Source: Chrysaora quinquecirrha
Lineage: Eukaryota > Cnidaria > Scyphozoa > Semaeostomeae > Pelagiidae
Length of the DNA stretch: 64,000 nt
Assembly (NCBI GenBank): GCA_014526335.1
Contig: JACTAT010000225.1
Coordinates: 55,502-119,501 of the forward strand
Reading direction: 5' to 3'
In this document: positions 52,892 to 64,000 of the stretch, in pieces
Position numbering within the stretch: position 1 is the first letter of the stretch
Layout of the letters: the number at the start of each line of letters is the position of its first letter
Position numbers and translations under genes: made by a program
Notes under the pieces: generated by a model
The model's input: only the letters and a program-made list of their open reading frames with translations
Told to the model about the DNA's origin: nothing
The model's database searches: none

Positions 52892-55800
52892 ACAATGGAC
52901 TAATTTCCCACCAAATCATAGTGCGGTACCCCAAGAGAATGCCCGTTGTTAGTGTCCAATGTCAATCTCTTTGAATTGTATCAAAATTTGATATTTATTC
53001 AACGAAAAGAACCATCTAGTGAAACATTGGACTAACTTCCCACCAAATCATAGTGCGGTACCCCAAGAGAATGCCCGTTGTTAGTGGCCAATGTCAATCT
53101 CGTTGAATTGTATCAAAATTTGATATTTATTCAACGAAAAGAACCATCTAGTGAAACATTGGACTAATTTCCCACCTAATCATAGTGCGGTACCCCAAGA
53201 GAATGCCCGTTGTTAGTGTCCAATGTCAATCTCGTTGAATTGTATCAAAATTTGATATTTATTCAACGAAAAGAACAATCTAGTGAAACATTGAACTAAT
53301 TTCCCACCAAATCATAGTGCGGTACCCCAAGAGAATGCCCGTTGTTAGTGGCCAATGTCAATCTCGTTGAATTGTATCAAAATTTGATATTTATTCAACG
53401 AAAAGACCCATCTAGTGAAACATTGCACTTATTTCCCACCAATCATAGTGCGGTACCCCAAGAGAATGCCCGTTGTTAGTGCCCAATGTCAATCTCGTTG
53501 AATTGTATCAAAATTTGATATTTATTCAACGAAAAGACCCATCTAGTGAAACATTGCACTTATTTCCCACCAAATCATAGTGCGGTACCCCAAGAGAATC
53601 CCGTTTTTAGTGTCCAATGTCAATCTCGTTGAATTGTATCAAAATTTGATATTTATTTAATGATAAGAACCATCTATTCAAACATTGGACTAATCTCCCA
53701 CAAAATCAAATTGCCTTACCCCAAGAGAATGCCCGTTGTTAGTGTCCAATGTCAATCTCGTTGAATTGTATCAAAATTTGATATTTATTCAACGAAAAGA
53801 ACCATCTAGTGAAACATTGGGCTAATTTCTCACCAAATCATAGTGGGGTACCCCAAGAGAATGCCCGGTGTTAGTGTCCAATGTCAATCTCTTTGAATTG
53901 TATCAAAATTTGATATTTATTCAACGAAAAGAACCATCTAGTGAAACGTTGGACTAATTTCCCACCAAATCATAGTGCGGTACCCCAAGAGAATGCCCGT
54001 TGTTAGTGTCCAATGTCAATTTCGTTGAATTGTATCGAAATTTGATATTTATTCAACGAAAAGAACCATCTAGTGAAACATTGGACTAATTTCCCACCTA
54101 ATCAAAGTGCGGTACCCCAAGAGAATGCCCGTTGTTAGTGTCCAATGTCAATCTCGTTGAATTGTATCAAAATTTGATATTTATTCATCGAAAAGACCAA
54201 TCTAGTGAAACATTGCACATATTTCCCACCAAATCATAGTGCGGTACCCCAAGAGAATGCCCGTTGTTAGTGTCCAATGTCAATCTCGTTGAATTGTATC
54301 AAAATTTGATATTTATTCATCGAAAAGACCAATCTAGTGAAACATTGCACATATTTCCCACCAAATCATAGTGCGGTACCCCAAGAGAATGCCCGTTGTT
54401 AGTGGCCAATGTCAATCTCGTTGAAATGTATCAAAATTTGATATTTATTCAACGAAAAGAACCATCTAATGAAACATTGGACTAATTTCCCACCTAATCA
54501 AAGTGCGGTACCCCAAGAGAATGCCCGTTGTTAGTGTCCAATGTCAATCTCGCTGAATTGTATCAAAATTTGATTTTTATTCATCGAAAAGACCAATTTA
54601 GTGAAACATTGCACATATTTCCCACCAAATCATAGTGCGGTACCCCAAGAGAATGCCCGTTGTTAGTGTCCAATGTCAATCTCGTTGAATTGTATCAAAA
54701 TTTGATATTTATTCATCGAAAAGACCAATTTAGTGAAACATTGCACATATTTCCCACCAAATCATAGTGCGGTACCCCAAGAGAATCCCGTTTTTAGTGT
54801 CCAATGTCAATCTCGTTGAATTGTATCAAAATTTGATATTTATTTAATGATAAGAACCATCTAGTCAAACATTGGACTAATCTCCCACAAAATCAAATTG
54901 CCTTACCCCAAGAGAATGCCCGTTGTTAGTGTCCAATGTCAATCTCGTTGAATTGTATCAAAATTTGATATTTATTCAACGAAAAGAACCATCTAGTGAA
55001 ACATTGGGCTAATTTCTCACCAAATCATAGTGGGGTACCCCAAGAGAATGCCCGTTGTTAGTGTCCAATGTCAATCTCTTTGAATTGTATCAAAATTTGA
55101 TATTTATTCATCGAAAAGACCAATCTAGTGAAACATTGCACATATTTCCCACCAAATCATAGTGCGGTACCCCAAGAGAATGCCCGTTGTTAGTGGCCAA
55201 TGTCAATCTCGTTGAATTGTATCAAAATTTGATATTTATTCATCGAAAAGACCAATCTAGTGAAACATTGCACATATTTCCCACCAAATCATAGTGCGGT
55301 ACCCCAAGAGAATGCCCGTTGTTAGTGGCCAATGTCAATTTTGTTGAATTGTATCAAAATTTGATATTTATTCAACGAAAAGAACCATCTAGTGAAACAT
55401 TGGACTAATTTCCCACCTAATCAAAGTGCGGTACCCCAAGAGAATGCCCGTTGTTAGTGTCCAATGTCAATCTCGTTGAATTGTATCAAAATTTGATATT
55501 TATTCAACGAAAAGAACCATCTAGTGAAACATTGGACTAATTTCCCACCTAATCAAAGTGCGGTACCCCAAGAGAATGCCCGTTGTTAGTGTCCAATGTC
55601 AATCTCGCTGAATTGTATCAAAATTTGATATTTATTCATCGAAAAGACCAATTTAGTGAAACATTGCACATATTTCCCACCAAATCATAGTGCAGTACCC
55701 CAAGAGAATGCCCGTTGTTAGTGTCCAATGTCAATCTCGTTGAATTGTATCAAAATTTGATATTTATTCAATGAAAAGAACCATCTAGTGAAACTTTGGA

Positions 55801-58800
55801 CTAATTTCCCACCAAATCATAGTGCGGTACCCCAAGAGAATGCCCGTTGTTAGTGTCCAATGTCAATCTCGTTGAATTGTATCAAAATTTGATATTTATT
55901 CATCGAAAAGACCAATCTAGTGGAACATTGCACATATTTCCCACCAAATCATAGTGCGGTACCCCAAGAGAATGCCCGTTGTTAGTGTCCAATGTCAATC
56001 TCGTTGAATTGTATCAAAATTTGATATTTATTCATCGAAAAGACCAATCTAGTGAAACATTGCACATATTTCCCACCAAATCATAGTGCGGTACCCCAAG
56101 AGAATGCCCGTTGTTAGTGTCCAATGTCAATCTCGTTGAATTTTATCAAAATTTGATATTTATTCAACGAAAAGAACCATCTAGTGAAACATTGGACTAA
56201 TTTCCCACCAAATCATAGTGCGGTACCCCAAGAGAATGCCCGTTGTTAGTGGCCAATGTCAATCTCGTTGAATTGTATCAAAATTTGATATTTATTCATC
56301 GAAAAGACCAATCTAGTGAAACATTGCACATATTTCCCACCAAATCATAGTGCGGTACCCCAAGAGAATGCCCGTTGTTAGTGGCCAATGTCAATCTCGT
56401 CGAATTGTATCAAAATTTGATATTTATTCAACGAAAAGAACCATCTAGTGAAACATTGGACTAATTTCCCACCAAATTATAGTGCGGTACCCCAAGAGAA
56501 TGCCCCTTGTTAGTGGCCAATGTCAATCTCGTTGAATTGTATCAAAATTTGATATTTATTCAACGAAAAGACTCATCTAGTGAAACAGTGCACTTATTTC
56601 CCACCAAATCATAGTGCGGTACCCCAAGAGAATGCCCGTTGTTAGTGTCCAATGTCAATCTCGTTGAATTGTATCAAAGTTTGATATTTATTCAACGAAA
56701 AGAACCATCTAGTGAAACATTGGACTAATTTCCCACCAAATCATAGTGCGGTACCCCAAGAGAATGCCCGTTGTTAGTGGCCAATGTCAATCTCGTTGAA
56801 TTGTATCAAAATTTGATATTTATTCAACGAAAAGAACCATCTAGTGAAACATTGGACTAATTTCCCACCAAATCATAGTGCGGTACCCCAAGAGAATGCC
56901 CGTTGTTAGTGTCCAATGTCAATCTCGTTGAATTGTATCAAAATTTGATATTTATTCATCGAAAAGACCAATTTAGTGAAACATTGCACATATTTCCCAC
57001 CAAATCATAGTGCGGTACCCCAAGAGAATGCCCGTTGTTAGTGTCCAATGTCAATCTCGTTGAATTGTATCAAAATTTGATATTTATTCAATGAAAAGAA
57101 CCATCTAGTGAAACTTTGGACTAATTTCCCACCAAATCATAGTGCGGTACCCCAAGAGAATGCCCGTTGTTAGTGTCCAATGTCAATCTCGTTGAATTGT
57201 ATCAAAATTTGATATTTATTCATCGAAAAGACCAATCTAGTGAAACATTGCACATATTTCCCACCAAATCATAGTGCGGTACCCCAAGAGAATGCCCGTT
57301 GTTAGTGTCCAATGTCAATCTCGTTGAATTGTATCAAAATTTGATATTTATTCATCGAAAAGACCAATCTAGTGAAACATTGCACATATTTCCCACCAAA
57401 TCATAGTGCGGTACCCCAAGAGAATGCCCGTTGTTAGTGTCCAATGTCAATCTCGTTGATTTTTATCAAAATTTGATATTTATTCAACGAAAAGAACCAT
57501 CTAGTGAAACATTGGACTAATTTCCCACCAAATCATAGTGCGGTACCCCAAGAGAATGCCCGTTGTTAGTGGCCAATGTCAATCTCGTTGAATTGTATCA
57601 AAATTTGATATTCATTCAACGAAAAGACTCATCTAGTGAAACAGTGCACTTATTTCCCACCAAATCATAGTGCGGTACCCCAAGAGAATGCCCGTTGTTA
57701 GTGTCCAATGTCAATCTCGTTGAATTGTATCAAAGTTTGATATTTATTCATCGAAAAGACCAATCTAGTGAAACATTGCACATATTTCCCACCAAATCAT
57801 AGTGCGGTACCCCAAGAGAATGCCCGTTGTTAGTGTCCAATGTCAATCTCGTTGAATTGTATCAAAATTTGATATTTATTCATCGAAAAGACCAATCTAG
57901 TGAAACATTGCACATATTTCCCACCAAATCATAGTGCGGTACCCCAAGAGAATGCCCGTTGTTAGTGTCCAATGTCAATCTCGTTGATTTTTATCAAAAT
58001 TTGATATTTATTCAACGAAAAGAACAATCTAGTGAAACATTGGACTAATTTCCCACCAAATCATAGTGCGGTACCCCAAGAGAATGCCCGTTGTTAGTGG
58101 CCAATGTCAATCTCGTTGAATTGTATCAAAATTTGATATTCATTCAACGAAAAGACTCATCTAGTGAAACAGTGCACTTATTTCCCACCAAATCATAGTG
58201 CGGTACCCCAAGAGAATGCCCGTTGTTAGTGTCCAATGTCAATCTCGTTGAATTGTATCAAAGTTTGATATTTATTCATCGAAAAGACCAATCTAGTGAA
58301 ACATTGCACATATTTCCCACCAAATCATAGTGCGGTACCCCAAGAGAATGCCCGTTGTTAGTGGCCAATGTCAATCTCGTCGAATTGTATCAAAATTTGA
58401 TATTTATTCAACGAAAAGAACCATCTAGTGAAACATTGGACTAATTTCCCACCAAATTATAGTGCGGTACCCCAAGAGAATGCCCCTTGTTAGTGGCCAA
58501 TGTCAATCTCGTTGAATTGTATCAAAATTTGATATTTATTCAACGAAAAGACTCATCTAGTGAAACATTGCACTTATTTCCCACCAAATCATAGTGCGGT
58601 ACCCCAAGAGAATGCCCGTTGTTAGTGTCCAATGTCAATCTCGTTGAATTGTATCAAAGTTTGATATTTATTCAACGAAAAGAACCATCTAGTGAAACAT
58701 TGGACTAATTTCCCACCAAATCATAGTGCGGTACCCCAAGAGAATGCCCGTTGTTAGTGGCCAATGTCAATCTCGTTGAATTGTATCAAAATTTGATATT

Positions 58801-61800
58801 TATTCAACGAAAAGAACCATCTAGTGAAACATTGGACTAATTTCCCACCAAATCATAGTGCGGTACCCCAAGAGAATGCCCGTTGTTAGTGGCCAATGTC
58901 AATCTCGTTGAATTGTATCAAAATTTGATATTTATTCAATGAAAAGAACCATCTAGTGAAACATTGCACTTATTTCCCACCAAATCATAGTACGGTACCC
59001 CAAGAGAATGCCCGTTGTTAGTGGCCAATGTCAATCTCGTTGAATTGTATCAAAATTTGATATTTATTCAACGAAAAGACCCATCTAGTGAAACATTGGA
59101 CTAATTTCCCACCTAATCAAAGTGCGGTACCCCAAGAGAATGCCCGTTGTTAGTGTCCAATGTCAATCTCGTTGAATTGTATCAAAATTTGATATTTATT
59201 CATCGAAAATACCAATCTAGTGAAACATTGCACATATTTCCCACCAAATCATAGTGCGGTACCCCAAGAGAATGCCCGTTGTTAGTGGCCAATGTCAATC
59301 TCGTTGAATTGTATCAAAATTTGATATTTATTCAACGAAAAGAACCATCTAGTGAAACATTGGACTAATTTCCCACCTAATCAAAGTGCGGTACCCTAAG
59401 AGAATGCCCGTTGTTAGTGTCCAATGTCAATCTCGTTGAATTGTATCAAAATTTGATATTTATTCATCGAAAAGACCAATTTAGTGAAACATTGCACATA
59501 TTTCCCACCAAATCATAGTGCGGTACCCCAAGAGAATGCCCGTTGTTAGTGTCCAATGTCAATCTCGTTGAATTGTATCAAAATTTGATATTTATTCAAT
59601 GAAAAGAACCATCTAGTGAAACATTGGACTAATTTCCCACCAAATCATAGTGCGGTACCCCAAGAGAATGCCCGTTGTTAGTGTCCAATGTCAATCTCGT
59701 TGAATTGTATCAAAATTTGATATTTATTCATCGAAAAGACCAATCTAGTGAAACATTGCACATATTTCCCACCAAATCATAGTGCGGTACCCCAAGAGAA
59801 TGCCCGTTGTTAGTGTCCAATGTCAATCTCGTTGAATTGTATCAAAATTTGATATTTATTCATCGAAAAGACCAATCTAGTGAAACATTGCACATATTTC
59901 CCACCAAATCATAGTGCGGTACCCCAAGAGAATGCCCGTTGTTAGTGGCCAATGTCAATCTCGTTGAATTGTATCAAAATTTGATATTTATTCAACGAAA
60001 AGAACCATCTAGTGAAACATTGGACTAATTTCCCACCTAATCAAAGTGCGGTACCCCAAGAGAATGCCCGTTGTTAGTGTCCAATGTCAATCTCGTTGAA
60101 TTGTATCAAAATTTGATATTTATTCATCGAAAAGACCAATTTAGTGAAACATTGCACATATTTCCCACCAAATCATAGTGCGGTACCCCAAGAGAATGCC
60201 CGTTGTTAGTGTCCAATGTCAATCTCGTTGAATTGTATCAAAATTTGATATTTATTCATCGAAAAGACCAATCTAGTGAAACATTGCACATATTTCCCAC
60301 CAAATCATAGTGCGGTACCCCAAGAGAATGCCCGTTGTTAGTGTCCAATGTCAATCTCGTTGAATTGTATCAAAATTTGATATTTATTCATCGAAAAGAC
60401 CAATCTAGTGAAACATTGCACATATTTCCCACCAAATCATAGTGCGGTACCCCAAGAGAATGCCCGTTGTTAGTGGCCAATGTCAATCTCGTTGAATTGT
60501 ATCAAAATTTGATATTTATTCAACGAAAAGAACCATCTAGTGAAACATTGGACTAATTTCCCACCTAATCAAAGTGCGGTACCCCAAGAGAATGCCCGTT
60601 GTTAGTAGCCAATGTCAATCTCGTTGAATTGTATCAAAATTTGATATTTATTCAATGAAAAGAACCATCTAGTGAAACATTGCACTTATTTCCCACCAAA
60701 GCATAGTACGGTACCCCAAGAGAATGCCCGTTGTTAGTAGCCAATGTCAATCTCGTTGAATTGTATCAAAATTTGATATTTATTCAATGAAAAGAACCAT
60801 CTAGTGAAACATTGCACTTATTTCCCACCAAATCATAGTGGGGTACCCCAAGAGAATGCCCGTTGTTAGTGGCCAATGTCAAATCTCGTTGAATTGTATC
60901 AAAATTTAATATTTATTCAATGAAAAGAACCATCTAGTGAAACATTGCACTTATTTCCCACCAAATCATAGTACGGTACCCCAAGAGAATGCCCGTTGTT
61001 AGTAGCCAATGTCAATCTCGTTGAATTGTATCAAAATTTGATATTTATTCAATGAAAAGAACCATCTAGTGAAACATTGCACTAATTTCCCACCAAATCA
61101 TAGTGGGGTACCCCAAGAGAATGCCCGTTGTTAGTGGTCAATGTCAATCTCGTTGAATTGTATCAAAATTTGATATTTATTCAACGAAAAGACCCATCTA
61201 GTGAAACATTGGACTAATTTCCCACCTAATCAAAGTGCGGTACCCCAAGAGAATGCCCGTTGTTAGTGTCCAATGTCAATCTCGTTGAATTGTATCAAAA
61301 TTTGATATTTATTCATCGAAAAGACCAATCTAGTGAAACATTGCACATATTTCCCACCAAATCATAGTGCGGTACCCCAAGAGAATGCCCGTTGTTAGTG
61401 GCCAATGTCAATCTCGTTGAATTGTATCAAAATTTGATATTTATTCAACGAAAAGAACCATCTAGTGAAACATTGGACTAATTTCCCACCTAATCAAAGT
61501 GCAGTACCCCAAGAGAATGCCCGTTGTTAGTGTCCAATGTCAATCTCGTTGAATTGTATCAAAATTTGATATTTATTCATCGAAAAGACCAATTTAGTGA
61601 AACATTGCACATATTTCCCACCAAATCATAGTGCGGTACCCCAAGAGAATGCCCGTTGTTAGTGTCCAATGTCAATCTCGTTGAATTGTATCAAAATTTG
61701 ATATTTATTCAATGAAAAGAACCATCTAGTGAAACATTGGACTAATTTCCCACCAAATCATAGTGCGGTACCCCAAGAGAATGCCCGTTGTTAGTGTCCA

Positions 61801-64000
61801 ATGTCAATCTCGTTGAATTGTATCAAAATTTGATTTTATTCATCGAAAAGACCAATCTAGTGAAACATTGCACATATTTCCCACCAAATCATAGTGCGGT
61901 ACCCCAAGAGAATGCCCGTTGTTAGTGTCCAATGTCAATCTCGTTGAATTGTATCAAAATTTGATATTTATTCATCGAAAAGACCAATCTAGTGAAACAT
62001 TGCACATATTTCCCACCAAATCATAGTGCGGTACCCCAAGAGAATGCCCGTTGTTAGTGTCCAATGTCAATCTCGTTGAATTTTATCAAAATTTGATATT
62101 TATTCAACGAAAAGAACCATCTAGTGAAACATTGGACTAATTTCCTACCAAATCATAGTGCGGTACCCCAAGAGAATGCCCGTTGTTAGTGGCCAATGTC
62201 AATCTCGTTGAATTGTATCAAAATTTGATATTTATTCATCGAAAAGACCAATCTAGTGAAACATTGCACATATTTCCCACCGAATCATAGTGCGGTACCC
62301 CAAGAGAATGCCCGTTGTTAGTGGCCAATGTCAATCTCGTCGAATTGTATCAAAATTTGATATTTATTCAACGAAAAGAACCATCTAGTGAAACATTGGA
62401 CTAATTTCCCACCAAATTATAGTGCGGTACCCCAAGAGAATGCCCCTTGTTAGTGGCCAATGTCAATCTCGTTGAATTGTATCAAAATTTGATATTTATT
62501 CAACGAAAAGACTCATCTAGTGAAACATTGCACTTATTTCCCACCAAATCATAGTGCGGTACCCCAAGAGAATGCCCGTTGTTAGTGTCCAATGTCAATC
62601 TCGTTGAATTGTATCAAAGTTTGATATTTATTCAACGAAAAGAACCATCTAGTGAAACATTGGACTAATTTCCCACCAAATCATAGTGCGGTACCCCAAG
62701 AGAATGCCCGTTGTTAGTGGCCAATGTCAATCTCGTTGAATTGTATCAAAATTTGATATTTATTCAACGAAAAGAACCATCTAGTGAAACATTGGACTAA
62801 TTTCCCACCAAATCATAGTGCGGTACCCCAAGAGAATGCCCGTTGTTAGTAGCCAATGTCAATCTCGTTGAATTGTATCAAAATTTGATATTTATTCAAT
62901 GAAAAGAACCATCTAGTGAAACATTGCACTTATTTCCCACCAAATCATAGTACGGTACCCCAAGAGAATGCCCGTTGTTAGTGGCCAATGTCAATCTCGT
63001 TGAATTGTATCAAAATTTGATATTTATTCAATGAAAAGAACCATCTAGTGAAACATTGCACTAATTTCCCACCAAATCATAGTGGGGTACCCCAAGAGAA
63101 TGCCCGTTGTTAGTGGCCAATGTCAATCTCGTTGAATTGTATCAAAATTTGATATTTATTCAACGAAAAGACCCATCTAGTGAAACATTGCACTTATTTC
63201 CCACCAAATCATAGTACGGTACACCAAGAGAATGCCCGTTGTTAGTGGCCAATGTCAATCTCGTTGAATTGTATCAAAATTTGATATTTATTCAATGAAA
63301 AGAACCATCTAGTGAAACATTGCACTAATTTCACACCAAATCATAGTGGGGTACCCCAAGAGAATGCCCGTTGTTAGTGGCCAATGTCAATCTCGTTGAA
63401 TTGTAGCAAAATTTGATATTTATTCAACGAAAAGACCCATCTAGTGAAACATTGCACTAATTTCCCACCAAGAGAATGCCCGTTGTTAGTGGCCAATGTC
63501 AATCTCGTTGAATTGTATCAAAATTTGATATTTATTCAACGAAAAGACCCATCTAGTGAAACATTGCACTTATTTCCCACCAAATCATAGTACGGTACAC
63601 CAAGAGAATGCCCGTTGTTAGTGGCCAATGTCAATCTCGTTGAGTTGTATCAAAATTTGATATTTATTCAACGAAAAGACCCATCTAGTGAAACATTGCA
63701 CTTATTTCCCACAAAATCATAGTACGGTACCCCAAGAGAATGCCCGTTGTTAGTGGCCAATGTCAATCTCGTTGAATTGTATCAAAATTTGATATTTATT
63801 CAATGAAAAGAACCATCTAGTGAAACATTGCACTAATTTCCCACCAAATCATAGTGCGGTACCCCAAGAGAATGCCCGTTGTTAGTGGCCAATGTCAATC
63901 TCGTTGAATTGTATCAAAATTTGATATTTATTCAACGAAAAGACCAATCTAGTGAAACATTGCACTTATTTCCCACCAAATCATAGTACGGTACACCAAG
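52892..64000 (+). repeat. 132-bp satellite DNA array (~84 copies)
   Basis: A head-to-tail array of a 132-bp monomer runs to the right edge, over 11 kb. Most monomers keep the block GGTACCCCAAGAGAATGCCC (with a KpnI site) and a 36-bp imperfect dyad with outer arms CGTTGAAT/ATTCAACG and inner arms TATCAAA/TTTGATA around a single central A. Main variants differ in ATTCAACG/ATTCATCG/ATTCAATG and in TGGACTAAT/TGCACATAT/TGCACTTAT. Identity between copies is mostly above 90%. Small indels occur at about 53443, 53597, 54784, 60880, 61833, and a ~20-bp deletion at about 63467. No coding content. Confidence 0.97.

Noticed and set aside
52892..64000. CRISPR-like array of regular repeats
   Set aside because: Units are contiguous 132-bp near-identical monomers without unique spacers, in an animal genome with introns.

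Overview
The window is nuclear DNA of an invertebrate animal: AT-rich, intron-rich, with GT-AG introns and many transposons. The mix of BEL/Pao and Gypsy LTR elements, an ISL2EU element and large uncharacterised multi-copy protein families fits a cnidarian, probably an anthozoan. That placement is inference; nothing here names a species. Only two ordinary host genes can be reconstructed. The rest is mobile or repetitive DNA.

Layout. 1-1479: 3' part of an uncharacterised minus-strand gene. 1480-11016: a Gypsy element, truncated in its integrase and split by a complete, apparently very young BEL/Pao element (3287-9132; LTRs identical by eye; 4-bp target duplication TATG). 12194-14230: a foldback element (FB-A) whose arms are built of 10/31-bp repeats. 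15218-25117 (minus): a complete 10-exon gene for the SMC5/6 subunit NSE3 (MAGE domain), assembled exon by exon with every splice phase closing. Its introns hold a second foldback element (FB-C, 9-bp target duplication) and a tRNA-derived SINE. 25273-28961: an ISL2EU DNA transposon (THAP transposase plus SWIM/YqaJ nuclease) with ~395-bp TIRs, sitting in what would otherwise be a ~255-bp head-to-head promoter between NSE3 and the next gene. 29061-46879 (plus): an FBXL6-like F-box/LRR gene. Its introns hold a third foldback element (FB-B) and, at 38546-45473, a 6.9-kb TIR element whose frameshifted gene encodes a cysteine/histidine-rich protein ending in a FEN1/PIN-like nuclease region and a CXC domain. 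About 47230-48010: a LINE 3' fragment. 48532-52809: eight in-phase exons of a cysteine-cluster gene. 52892-64000: a 132-bp satellite, about 84 copies, running off the right edge.

How the parts relate. NSE3 and FBXL6 are divergent neighbours that have grown by transposon gain: every large intron examined carries an insertion, and their shared promoter was split by ISL2EU. In FBXL6 the exons expected to encode one LRR block are not found, and the gap coincides with the 6.9-kb TIR element. The best candidates for new biology are that TIR element carrying a nuclease/CXC gene, the group of foldback elements with helically phased subrepeats, and the satellite with a long dyad in every monomer.
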